Assembly (NCBI RefSeq): GCF_025790165.1
Contig: NZ_CP094970.1
Span: 1,488,001-1,552,000 of the forward strand
From: Solicola gregarius
GTDB taxonomy: Bacteria; Actinomycetota; Actinomycetes; Propionibacteriales; Nocardioidaceae
Direction of reading: 5' to 3'
Length of the DNA stretch: 64,000 nt
Shown: positions 53,265 to 61,217 of the stretch, one piece after another
Layout of the letters: each line of letters opens with the position of its first letter
Position numbering within the stretch: position 1 is the stretch's first letter
Position numbers and translations under genes: made by a program
The notes under the pieces: generated by a model
The model's database searches: none
Seen by the model: the letters and a program-made list of their open reading frames with translations, nothing else
Told to the model about the DNA's origin: nothing

Positions 53265-55583
53265 CTAAGCGCCGTCGCGGCCGATGATCTCCGGGGGCAC
53301 GAACGCGCGTACGGGCGGCACGGCACCGTCGAAGCGCTCGATCTCGACGAGCGTGGACCCGGGCGCGGGTGCCTGAGCCAGTCGAGAGGTGCCCTGGTCT
53401 CGGGTGAGCACGTTGGGGTTGCCGTGCCGACACATGCGGGCGTACGCGCCGGCGGGCTCCGGGTCGAACCACGCGCCGGTGGCGATCACTGCCACACCCG
53501 GTCGCTGCCCGGAGTCGACGCGTAGGCCGGCCAGCATCGAGCCGCGGTCGTTGAACACCCGCACGAGGTCGCCGTCGCCGAGGCCCCGACGTGCGGCGTC
53601 GTCGGGATGCATCGCTATCGGTTCGCGTCCCGCGACCTTCGACTCCCGGCTCAGCCGTCCGCCGTCGTACTGCGAGTGGAGGCGAGTGCTCGGCTGGTTG
53701 GAGAGCAGATGCAGCGGGTACGTCGCGGTGGCTGCCGCGCCGAGCCACTCATGCGGCTCGAGCCAGACGGGATGGCCGGGACAGTCGTCGTACCCGAAAC
53801 CCGCGATGCGCTCCGAGAAGATCTCGATCCGGCCCGACGGCGTACTGAGCGGGTGTCGGTCGGGGTCATCGCGGAGGCGGCCGAAGTCTCCCGCGACCAC
53901 GGAGGTGAACTCGGGTGTCTCGAACCCACCGGCTCTCCAGAACTCGGCCGCGCCGGGCGCCTCGAGGCCGAGGTCGGCGAACGTCCTGCGAGTGCGTTCG
54001 TACAGCTCGTCGACCCACTCGTCGGCCGTCCGCCCCTCGGTGAACTCCTTGCCGACGCCAAGCAGGTCGGCGATGCCGGCGAAGGCGTCGTAGTCGGTGC
54101 GTACGCCTTCGGGCGGCGCCACTGCCCGCTCCATCGCCATCAGCGACAGATCGCTCGCACCCGCGGCGATGTCGCGCCGCTCGACCGCGGTCGCGACCGG
54201 GAACACGATGTCGGCGAAGCGAGTGAGCGGGTTCCACCAGGAGTCGTGCGCGATCACCGTCTCGGGCTGCTGCCACGCCTGGGCGAGCTTGTTGAGGTCC
54301 TGATGATGGTGGAACGGGTTTCCGCCAGCCCAGTAGACGAGCCGCAGGTCGGGGTACGTACGTCGCTCGCCGTTGTACTCGTACGCGCCGCCCGGCTCGA
54401 GCAGCGCGTCTGCGATACGCGCAACCGGGATCGACGTCGACACCGCGTTGGTGCCCTGCGGCAGCGATGCCACCGGCCAGCGGCGCGCGCGTACGCCGGT
54501 CTTGTTGATACCGAGACCGGATGCGACGCCGCCACCCGGGCGGCCGAGGCTGCCCGACATCGCGGCGAGCACGACACCCATCCAGTACGGCTGTTCGCCG
54601 TGGTCTTGGCGCTGGATCGACCAGCTCAGGTTGACCGCAGTGCGGCGCGTGCCCATCTCGCGAGCCAGGTCGACGATCGCATCGGCGTCCACGCCACTGA
54701 TCGACTCCGCCCACGCCGGCGTTTTCGGCCGTCCGTCGTCGAGCCCGCGGACGTACCGCTCGAAACGGTCGTAACCGACGCAGCAGGTGGCGAGAAACTC
54801 GCGGTCGTGCAGGCCCTCGGCTTGCAGTACGTACGCGAGCGCGAGCATCACGGCGACATCGGTCCCCGGCCGAAGAGGCAGCCATTGCGCGTCGAGGTCG
54901 GCCGCGGTATCGCCGGCCAGCGGCGAGACGGTGACGAACCTGACGCCCGCTGCGCGTGCCCGGCGCTGCCACTCGAGCTGCTCCGACCTCCCCTGGCCGC
55001 CGGGGTTGAGCTGAGCGTTCTTGGTCGCCATGCCACCGAACGAGACGACGAGCTCACCGTGCTCCGCGATATCCGGCCACATCGTGCCCCGCTGCCAGAT
55101 GCTCCACGGATCGCCGCCGATGACGTGCGGGAGGATCACCTCCATCGCGCCGACGCTGTACGACCCGGTCGAGTCGGTGTAGCCACCCAGGCTGCGCAGG
55201 AAGCGATGGATCTGGCTCTGCGGGTGATGAAAGCGGCCGGCCGAACCCCAGCCGTACGAGCCGCCGTAGATCGCCTCGTTGCCGTGCGTGTCGATGACCC
55301 TCCGCAGCTCGGACGCCGCCAGCTCCGTCGCGCGCTCCCAGCTCACCGCAACGAACGGCTCGCTGCCACGGTGGTTCGTGCCGCGCTTCGGACCGTCGTC
55401 GAGCCAGCCTTTGCGCACCATCGGCTCGGTGAGCCGGTACGGCGCGTTGAGCGCCTCGGGCATCCCCGGCCCGATCGCCGAGACCGTGGTGTCGCCGGGC
55501 ACCGGGCGTACCTCCACCACCCGGCCGCCGTCGGCCACGACGTCGTACCTGCCCCAGTGCAGCGCGGTGCGCGTGATGTCCAT
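53265..55583 (-). CDS. Molybdopterin oxidoreductase, BisC/DMSO-reductase type
   Basis: This 772-residue bis-MGD enzyme resembles biotin sulfoxide reductase. MPEALNAPYRLTEPMVRKGW, then AIYGGSYGWGSAGRFHH with the likely Mo-ligand Ser (GWGS), DPWSIWQRGTMW, and WWNPLTRFADIVFPVAT are typical. No N-terminal Fe-S Cys motif and no Tat signal are present, so it is probably cytoplasmic and reduces N- or S-oxides, for instance methionine sulfoxide. The ATG at 55583 is preferred; another ATG five codons upstream is possible. It is divergent from the trpS leader, 53 nt apart. Confidence 0.9.
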   Translation of the reverse strand: MDITRTALHWGRYDVVADGGRVVEVRPVPGDTTVSAIGPGMPEALNAPYRLTEPMVRKGWLDDGPKRGTNHRGSEPFVAVSWERATELAASELRRVIDTHGNEAIYGGSYGWGSAGRFHHPQSQIHRFLRSLGGYTDSTGSYSVGAMEVILPHVIGGDPWSIWQRGTMWPDIAEHGELVVSFGGMATKNAQLNPGGQGRSEQLEWQRRARAAGVRFVTVSPLAGDTAADLDAQWLPLRPGTDVAVMLALAYVLQAEGLHDREFLATCCVGYDRFERYVRGLDDGRPKTPAWAESISGVDADAIVDLAREMGTRRTAVNLSWSIQRQDHGEQPYWMGVVLAAMSGSLGRPGGGVASGLGINKTGVRARRWPVASLPQGTNAVSTSIPVARIADALLEPGGAYEYNGERRTYPDLRLVYWAGGNPFHHHQDLNKLAQAWQQPETVIAHDSWWNPLTRFADIVFPVATAVERRDIAAGASDLSLMAMERAVAPPEGVRTDYDAFAGIADLLGVGKEFTEGRTADEWVDELYERTRRTFADLGLEAPGAAEFWRAGGFETPEFTSVVAGDFGRLRDDPDRHPLSTPSGRIEIFSERIAGFGYDDCPGHPVWLEPHEWLGAAATATYPLHLLSNQPSTRLHSQYDGGRLSRESKVAGREPIAMHPDDAARRGLGDGDLVRVFNDRGSMLAGLRVDSGQRPGVAVIATGAWFDPEPAGAYARMCRHGNPNVLTRDQGTSRLAQAPAPGSTLVEIERFDGAVPPVRAFVPPEIIGRDGA

Positions 55584-55624
55584 AACGCCAGTGTGCATGC
55601 GGCGTACGACGGCGGATTCGTTGG

Positions 55625-55630
55625 TATCCT
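55625..55630 (+). promoter_or_regulatory. -10 element for the trpS leader transcript
   Basis: TATCCT ends 6 nt before the GTG of the leader ORF, so transcription probably starts at that G and the leader is translated without a ribosome-binding site. No clear -35 hexamer is seen. Confidence 0.55.
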
Positions 55631-55636
55631 GGTGGG

Positions 55637-55678
55637 GTGAATACGCATCGCAGCCTCTGCTGGTGGTCCGCCTCGTAG
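55637..55678 (+). CDS. trpS leader peptide with tandem Trp codons (13 aa)
   Basis: The ORF encodes MNTHRSLCWWSAS with adjacent TGG TGG at 55661-55666 and a TAG stop at 55676-55678. The stop overlaps the loop and first base of the next RNA segment. Tandem Trp codons directly before an alternative-hairpin region are the hallmark of ribosome-mediated attenuation. It probably starts leaderless from the -10 at 55625-55630 and reports the supply of charged Trp-tRNA. Confidence 0.82.
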   Translation: MNTHRSLCWWSAS

Positions 55679-55737
55679 GCGGACCGGTTCTGGCGTACTC
55701 ACCTTCACGTACCCATCCGCCTCGTACGGGCGGATGG
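55665..55737 (+). promoter_or_regulatory. Trp attenuator upstream of trpS
   Basis: Segment 1 GGTCCGCC (55665-55672) pairs perfectly with segment 2 GGCGGACC (55678-55685). Segment 3 CCATCCGCC (55713-55721) pairs perfectly with segment 4 GGCGGATGG (55729-55737). Segment 2 can instead pair with segment 3 through AGGCGGA (55677-55683) and TCCGCCT (55716-55722). A ribosome stalled on the Trp codons would cover segment 1 and favour 2:3, preventing the 3:4 hairpin. The 3:4 stem lacks a strong U tract. Confidence 0.78.
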
Positions 55738-55773
55738 TTGTGCTGCGTGCGAGGCAGGTCGAGAGGACACCTC

Positions 55774-56781
55774 ATGACAACGCAGGACGAAACAGCACCA
55801 GGCGTAAACCAGAAACGCGGCAGGCAGCTGAGCCTGCTCACGCCGAGCGGACACCTCACCCTCGGCAACCTGCTCGGCGCTCTGCGCCCGATGCGCGATG
55901 CGGCCGCGACCGCAGACTGCTTCTACGGCATCTCGGACCTCCACGCAATGACGACCCCGCACGACCCTGCGCAGCTCTCTGCCCGCCGCGCCGAGGTCGC
56001 CGCGCTGATGCTGGCGAGCGGCCTCGACCCACACGAGGCGACCCTGCTCGTTCAGAGCCGGGTCCCGGCGCACAGCGAGCTGCTGTACCTGCTGGAATGC
56101 ACCGCGTCGATGGGTGAGACCGGGCGGATGATCCAATACAAGGAGAAGGGACGTGGGCGTACCGACACCCGCGTCTCGCTGTTCACCTACCCGATCCTGA
56201 TGGCGGCCGACATCCTGCTCTACCGTGCGGCCGAGGTGCCGGTCGGCGACGACCAACGCCAGCACGTCGAGTTCGCCCGCGAGCTCGCACAGCGGTTCAA
56301 CCATCGGTACGGCGAGGTCTTCACAGTCCCGCGCGTCGTCACACCGCAGGTCGCAGCGCGGGTGATGGACCTCTCCGATCCGACGTCGAAGATGAGCAAG
56401 TCGACCGAATCGCCCGCCGGATCCCTCTACCTGCTCGATCCGCCCGAGGTCGTACGCCGCAAGGTCTCCCGCGCCGTCACCGACTCACGTGGCGTCGTCG
56501 CGTACGACCGCGACGCACAGCCGGGTATCACCAACCTGATCGACATCGCTTCGGCTTGTACGGGCGAGACGCCCGCTGACATCGTCGCCGCGCATGCGAC
56601 CTACGGCGGACTGAAGGGTGCGGTCGCCGATGCCGTCATCGCGACCCTCGAACCGATCCAGAAGGCGTACGCGGAGCTCTCGCCGGGCGAGGTCGACGAG
56701 GTCTTCGCCGAAGGTTCGCAACGGGCCGCCGAAGCCGCGGCGCCGGTGATCGACGCCGCGAAGCGGGCGACCGGGTTGTGA
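55774..56781 (+). CDS. trpS: Tryptophanyl-tRNA synthetase
   Basis: This 335-residue class I synthetase charges tRNA-Trp. The HIGH-type motif is TPSGHLTLGNLLGALR and the KMSKS motif is DPTSKMSKST. AAEVPVGDDQRQHVEFARELA is the conserved substrate region. ATG at 55774 with a GAGAGGA site. Expression is probably controlled by the leader and attenuator 96-137 nt upstream, raising TrpS when charged Trp-tRNA is scarce. Confidence 0.96.
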   Translation: MTTQDETAPGVNQKRGRQLSLLTPSGHLTLGNLLGALRPMRDAAATADCFYGISDLHAMTTPHDPAQLSARRAEVAALMLASGLDPHEATLLVQSRVPAHSELLYLLECTASMGETGRMIQYKEKGRGRTDTRVSLFTYPILMAADILLYRAAEVPVGDDQRQHVEFARELAQRFNHRYGEVFTVPRVVTPQVAARVMDLSDPTSKMSKSTESPAGSLYLLDPPEVVRRKVSRAVTDSRGVVAYDRDAQPGITNLIDIASACTGETPADIVAAHATYGGLKGAVADAVIATLEPIQKAYAELSPGEVDEVFAEGSQRAAEAAAPVIDAAKRATGL

Positions 56782-56802
56782 GTTGGGCGGGCTGTGTGGG
56801 TG

Positions 56803-56999
56803 CTCCGCCTTCATCGTTTCCTGGTCGCTGGGCTTCTGCCTTCACCGTTTCCCGTTCGCTGGGCTTCCGCCTTCATCGTTTCCCGTGCGCTTCGGTGCAG
56901 ACCGCATGGCGGCGACGAGATCCGTCTCCGGTGGGCTCGGGTCGCCGGTCGGCTCTCCCCAGCTTTCGCTTCCGCCTTCATCGATTCCGTGCGCTTCGG
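56803..56999. repeat. Degenerate tandem repeat downstream of trpS
   Basis: A unit close to GCTTCCGCCTTCATCGTTTC occurs at about 56803, 56832, 56863 and 56968; the first three are 29-31 nt apart. A second motif, CCGTGCGCTTCGGT, appears at about 56883 and 56987. The sequence differs from the repeat tract beside ppk1 but the period is similar. Confidence 0.75.
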
Positions 57000-57026
57000 T
57001 ACCGGCTCCGGCCCGTGGCGATGAAG

Positions 57027-57068
57027 GAATCTGCGTTTGAGTCGCTATCCGCACCCAAACGCAGATTC
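57027..57068 (+). terminator. Hairpin terminator candidate after trpS
   Basis: GAATCTGCGTTTG (57027-57039) pairs perfectly with CAAACGCAGATTC (57056-57068), 13 bp, loop 16 nt, followed by TCTCCC. It lies 246 nt past the trpS stop and 125 nt before the HNH gene, so it could insulate the latter. Confidence 0.6.
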
Positions 57069-57134
57069 TCTCCCGCCGCCGACCACACCTCGCACACTTC
57101 TCGAAAACTTTCTCGAACATTTCTCATATTCCCT

Positions 57135-57143
57135 TGTGGATAA
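57135..57143. promoter_or_regulatory. DnaA-box-like 9-mer upstream of the HNH gene
   Basis: TGTGGATAA is the exact complement of TTATCCACA, the perfect DnaA box, in a locally AT-rich stretch. It is a single site. Its function is uncertain. Confidence 0.45.
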
Positions 57144-57192
57144 GCCTTCTGAGCACCCTGTCTTGTCAGTGGCGGGTGGCAGAATATGTTCT

Positions 57193-58605
57193 ATGAGGGC
57201 GGCCACACTCACCACCGACACCGGGTCCAAGGACGGGCTCGACGTCGCCCTGGATGCGCGGCGCCGGATCGCGCAGACCGAGGCCGCCCAGTACGACGCC
57301 CTCCTCGGCTACCTCGCCGACACCGCAGGTACGCCCCTCGCACGGGCCGGGGGTGTGAACGAGTGGACCCGCTACGGTGGGTCCGGCACCCCGTCGGTGT
57401 CGGAGTACGCCGCGTGTGAGGTCGGCCCCGCACTGGGCTTGAGTGCGTCCGGTGGGCGGGACCTGATCGCCGACGCATTGGATCTGACCTATCGTCTCCC
57501 GCGACTCTTCGCGTGTCTGCACGCCGGGTCGGTGGATGCGTGGCGGATCCGGAAGGTCGCCCGCAAGACCCGACGATTCACTTTGGCCCAGGCCGGCGAC
57601 GCCGACCGACGTCTGTCGGCTGCGAATGTGGATGGGACGCCGTTGATCGCGCGGGTCGGCATGGGGCGGGTCCAGCAGATCCTCGACCAGATCCGCATCA
57701 CCGAAGACCCCGACGACCCCGAACACCAGCGAGCCGAGAACAGTGCTCGCCGGAGTGTGTCGATCTGGCCCGAAGACGGTGTCGCCCGCATCTCCGGCAC
57801 CCTGTCGCTCGACGACGGCCAGAGGCTGGACCAGCGTCTCGACCAGATCGTCGAATCGCTCCGCTTCCTCGGCGACAACCGCCCTCACGGCATCCTCCGC
57901 TCCGTCGCACTCGGCATGCTCGACGAACCCGACTCCCTCGACGACCTCTACCACCACGTCCAGGCAGCCCGCGCCGACCAGACCGACAAGACCAGCGACA
58001 CCGCGCCGAAGCCGGACCCGGAGCCGGCCGACCAGTCGGCCGACCAGCCCGGCGACGGCGGGTCACCCGAACGGGCACGTCGAGGGCGCCGCTCCGGCTC
58101 GCGGCAGACGGTTCTGTACGTCCATTTCGACCGGTGCTGGGGCACCTGGTCGATCGAAGACGTCGGCGCCATCACCCGCTCCGAAGCCGCCGAGATCCTC
58201 GGCCACTCCCACATCACCGTCAAACCCGTCATCGACCTGGAGACCACCATCTCCGCCACCGGCTACGTCGCACCACCACGGCTCAAGGAACAGCTCGCGC
58301 TGGCCAACGCGAGTATCTGCACCTTCCCCCACTGCACGCGTCCGGCCAGGGTCGGCGACTACGACCACATCATCAACCACGCCGACGGCGGTCCGACCGA
58401 CTCGAGAAACGGCCACCGATTGTGTAGGTATCACCACCGCGCGAAGACCTTCACCGCATGGACCGTGCAATCACCCGCGCCCGGGATCTGGCTCTGGCAA
58501 TCACCCGCCGGACGGTCGTACCTCGTCACCGGCGGCACCACCACCAAACTCCCCGGCCGGGTGACGAAGTCGACGCAGACCCGCCGAAAACAGAGCGTCG
58601 CATAG
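57193..58605 (+). CDS. DUF222/HNH endonuclease family protein (13E12-like)
   Basis: This 470-residue protein has an N-terminal DUF222 domain (residues about 15-300: RIAQTEAAQYDALLGYLADT, SVSEYAACEVGPALGLSASG, ACLHAGSVDAWRIRKVARKT). The charged low-complexity insert is DTAPKPDPEPADQSADQPGD. A C-terminal HNH nuclease domain has CTFPHCTRPARVGDYDHIIN, then HADGGPTDSRNGHRLCRYHH. This matches the multi-copy mycobacterial 13E12 repeat family, thought to be mobile or selfish. ATG at 57193 after a GGCAGAAT -10-like box. Targets are unknown. Confidence 0.92.
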   Translation: MRAATLTTDTGSKDGLDVALDARRRIAQTEAAQYDALLGYLADTAGTPLARAGGVNEWTRYGGSGTPSVSEYAACEVGPALGLSASGGRDLIADALDLTYRLPRLFACLHAGSVDAWRIRKVARKTRRFTLAQAGDADRRLSAANVDGTPLIARVGMGRVQQILDQIRITEDPDDPEHQRAENSARRSVSIWPEDGVARISGTLSLDDGQRLDQRLDQIVESLRFLGDNRPHGILRSVALGMLDEPDSLDDLYHHVQAARADQTDKTSDTAPKPDPEPADQSADQPGDGGSPERARRGRRSGSRQTVLYVHFDRCWGTWSIEDVGAITRSEAAEILGHSHITVKPVIDLETTISATGYVAPPRLKEQLALANASICTFPHCTRPARVGDYDHIINHADGGPTDSRNGHRLCRYHHRAKTFTAWTVQSPAPGIWLWQSPAGRSYLVTGGTTTKLPGRVTKSTQTRRKQSVA

Positions 58606-58657
58606 GACCCCGCCACGAATGCACCACCGCGGCGGGGCACCGGCATGCCTGCAACGT

Positions 58658-59413
58658 TCAGGTTCTCAGTTCTGCGGCGATGAACGCGCACCACGCTTCA
58701 ACCGCGGCGTCCTGGGTCTCGCCATGGCGACCGCTGTGCACCATCAGCCGCTTGTCGCGCGACCCGAGCAGACCGAAGAGCGCGAGTTGACCGCCTCGCG
58801 TGAACAGCTCGTCGTCCCATTGGACGTGGAAGTGAACGGCCGCCGATACTGCTCGGGCATCCACGCGAATGCGGTCGTCCATCGCCAACCCCGCAGGCAG
58901 TCCCGTCTGACCGAGGCCGAACTTGCCGAGCACAGCGCACCGCAGCGAGTCGCCCATCGCGGCCGCTAGCGGCAGCCCGAACCGCGTACCCATCGAGAGG
59001 CCGATGAGACCGACCTGCGCCGGGTCGACGAATCCGAGATCGGCCAACTCGCCGATGACCGCACGCCAGTCGCCGACCATCCGATCGACGACAGCGTCGA
59101 CCCCTTCAGCGATGATCCGCGCCTGGTACTCGGCCGGCGGGAGCGGCTCCGAGACCCGGTCACCGTGGTACGGACCGTCGATCGCAACGGACACAATGCC
59201 GCACTCGGTTGCGAACCACTGCGCGAGCATGCGGTTGCGGCCGCCGAGCTTGTGACCGGAACCGCCGTGCGCGAGCAGGACGAGCGGAGCCGACGGGCGG
59301 GAGTCAGCGGGAAGCCACAGCACGCCCGGGACGTCGCCCGAGGAGCGTTGCAGCGAGAAGCACCACTCGGCAACACCGTCAACGCCCGTCGAGGCGTCGT
59401 CCCACGTGAGCAC
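58658..59413 (-). CDS. Alpha/beta hydrolase (dienelactone-hydrolase-like)
   Basis: This 251-residue hydrolase has nucleophile motif GLIGLSMGTRFG (Ser about residue 139), an oxyanion-type LLAHGGSGHKLGG, the acid in VQWDDELFTRGG and His in VHSGRHGETQD. GTG start at 59413. It follows proC by 3 nt on the minus strand and is likely co-transcribed with it. The substrate is unknown; no family member with defined function is evident. Confidence 0.85.
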   Translation of the reverse strand: MLTWDDASTGVDGVAEWCFSLQRSSGDVPGVLWLPADSRPSAPLVLLAHGGSGHKLGGRNRMLAQWFATECGIVSVAIDGPYHGDRVSEPLPPAEYQARIIAEGVDAVVDRMVGDWRAVIGELADLGFVDPAQVGLIGLSMGTRFGLPLAAAMGDSLRCAVLGKFGLGQTGLPAGLAMDDRIRVDARAVSAAVHFHVQWDDELFTRGGQLALFGLLGSRDKRLMVHSGRHGETQDAAVEAWCAFIAAELRT

Positions 59414-59416
59414 GCC

Positions 59417-60214
59417 TCAGCCGGCCAGCTCCTGCGACCGGTTGCGTGCCGCCTCGAGCGCGGACAGGAACGCCGCGCGTACCTTGTGGTCCTCCAGCTC
59501 GCGAAGGGCGGCGGCGGTCGTGCCGCCCGGCGAGGTGACCCGCTCGCGCAGCTCGGTCGGATGGTCGCCGCTCTCACTGAGCAGCCGTGCGGAGCCGACG
59601 AGGGTCTGTACGACGAGCTCGGTTGCGGTCGAGCGCGGCAGGCCCAGGTGTACGCCGGCCTCGATCATCGACTCGACGACGAAGAAGATGTACGCGGGTC
59701 CCGAACCCGAGATCGCCGTGACGGCGTCCTGCTGCTTCTCCGGTACGCGCATCACCTTGCCCGTCGCGGAGAGCAGCGACTCTGCATGCTGAAGGTCCTC
59801 CTCACTGCAGTGCGACCCGCGCGAGATCGCCGCCATGCCCTCGTCGACAAGTGCGGGAGTGTTCGGCATGACTCGGATCGCCGCGACCTTGTCCGGCAAG
59901 CGCGACTCGAGCGTGGTGGTCGTGATGCCGGCGGCGAGCGAGATGACCAGCTGGCCGGGCGCGATGTGCGGCGCGATCTCGTCCAGCACGTCGGGCATGT
60001 CCTGCGGCTTCACCACGAGCAGGATGGTGTCGGCACGCTTGGCCGCCTCGACGTTGGTGACGATCTCGACGCCGTACCGCTCACGCAGCTCCTCGGCCCG
60101 CTCGGGACGCCGTTCGGACATCATCAGGTCGGCCGGTCGGCGCCCGCTCCGAAGCATGCCGGCGACGATCGTCTCGCCCATCACTCCGGCGCCGATCACA
60201 GCGATCACAGACAT
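59417..60214 (-). CDS. proC: Pyrroline-5-carboxylate reductase
   Basis: This 265-residue NAD(P)H enzyme performs the last step of proline synthesis. The nucleotide-binding start is MSVIAVIGAGVMGETIVAGM. Conserved segments are IRVMPNTPALVDEGMAAIS and the signature AISGSGPAYIFFVVESMIEAGV, then VTSPGGTTAAALRELE. ATG at 60214 with a TAGGAG site. It lies 8 nt after the proline dehydrogenase gene, so synthesis and breakdown enzymes may share a transcript. Confidence 0.95.
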   Translation of the reverse strand: MSVIAVIGAGVMGETIVAGMLRSGRRPADLMMSERRPERAEELRERYGVEIVTNVEAAKRADTILLVVKPQDMPDVLDEIAPHIAPGQLVISLAAGITTTTLESRLPDKVAAIRVMPNTPALVDEGMAAISRGSHCSEEDLQHAESLLSATGKVMRVPEKQQDAVTAISGSGPAYIFFVVESMIEAGVHLGLPRSTATELVVQTLVGSARLLSESGDHPTELRERVTSPGGTTAAALRELEDHKVRAAFLSALEAARNRSQELAG

Positions 60215-60222
60215 TGGTGCTC

Positions 60223-61155
60223 CTAGGACTTGGTGAGCAGGGACCTCGCGAAGAATGTGACATTGGACGGTCGCTCGGCCAGCCGACGCATGAGATAGCC
60301 GTACCACTGGGAACCGTACGGCACGTACACCCGCATCCGATGCCCCAGCTCGGCCAACCGCCGCTGCTCGTCGGGCCGCATGCCGTACAACATCTGCAGC
60401 TCGAACTCCTCGGTGGACCTGCCGTTGCGCTTCGCCAGCATCATCGAGATGTCGATCAACCGCGGGTCGTGCGTCGCGATCATCGGATAGCCCGCGCCGG
60501 CCATCAGCACCATCGCACACCGCACGTACGAGCGGTCGACGTCCATCCGCCGCTGGAAGGCGACCGACGCCGGCTCCTTGTATGCCCCCTTGCACAACCG
60601 CACGCGCGAACCCTCGTACGCGAGGTCGCGGCAGTCCTGCTCCGTGCGATGCAGGTACGCCTGCACGACCGCGCCCGTCGCCGGGAAGTCCGTGCGCAGC
60701 TCGCGCAGGATCGTCAGCGTCGAGTCGGTCGTGGTGTGGTCCTCCATGTCGAGGGTCACCGTCGTACGCGCGTCGTCGGCCCCCCGACAGATCCGGCGCG
60801 CGTTGTCGATCGCGACCCGCTCGCCGTCGCGGCCCAACGCCTGACCGATGGCCGAGAGCTTGACCGAGACCTCGGCCCGCCCGGTCTCACGGGACACCGT
60901 GAGCGCGTCGATCAGCTTCAGGTAGGCGTCGACGTTCGCGTCGGCCTGCGTACGGTCGTGGCAGTCTTCACCGAGGTGGTCGAGACTCGCGAGCAGACCA
61001 CCGTCGGCGAGCGTGCCGACGGTGCGCACCGCATCCTCGGTCGACTCGCCCGCAACGTACCGTGCGACGATTCCGCTCGACACCGGCATCGTCGCGACCA
61101 GGCCCTTCACCCGGTCGCTTCTCGACAGCGCGAGCAACGATCGCCGGAGCAACAT
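60223..61155 (-). CDS. Proline dehydrogenase
   Basis: This 310-residue monofunctional FAD enzyme oxidises proline to pyrroline-5-carboxylate. The barrel motifs VSVKLSAIGQALG, VTLDMEDHTTTDSTL, VQAYLHRTEQD, VRLCKGAYKEP and FELQMLYGMRPDEQRRL, plus the final VYVPYGSQWYGYLMRRLAERP, are all present. No P5C dehydrogenase domain is attached or adjacent. The ATG at 61155 is preferred; an in-frame GTG 3 codons upstream is possible. Confidence 0.94.
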   Translation of the reverse strand: MLLRRSLLALSRSDRVKGLVATMPVSSGIVARYVAGESTEDAVRTVGTLADGGLLASLDHLGEDCHDRTQADANVDAYLKLIDALTVSRETGRAEVSVKLSAIGQALGRDGERVAIDNARRICRGADDARTTVTLDMEDHTTTDSTLTILRELRTDFPATGAVVQAYLHRTEQDCRDLAYEGSRVRLCKGAYKEPASVAFQRRMDVDRSYVRCAMVLMAGAGYPMIATHDPRLIDISMMLAKRNGRSTEEFELQMLYGMRPDEQRRLAELGHRMRVYVPYGSQWYGYLMRRLAERPSNVTFFARSLLTKS

Positions 61156-61217
61156 GACCTCCACTCGCCGCGTACGACTGACGCATCGATCCTACGCGCG
61201 AAAGGCGACGTGCCGGC

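Larger units (their letters stand above)
56782..57192. other. Long intergenic region between trpS and the HNH gene
   Basis: This 411-nt stretch contains a degenerate tandem repeat (56803-56999), a strong hairpin (57027-57068), three direct TTCTC-type repeats near 57098, 57110 and 57121, a perfect DnaA-box-like 9-mer (57135-57143), and a -10-like CAGAAT (57180-57185). Several frames are open across the repeats only because of composition. Confidence 0.65.

Noticed and set aside
56778-57143. Proteins encoded by the repeats after trpS
   Set aside because: More than one frame is open over the same repeats with similar low-complexity output and no family signature.
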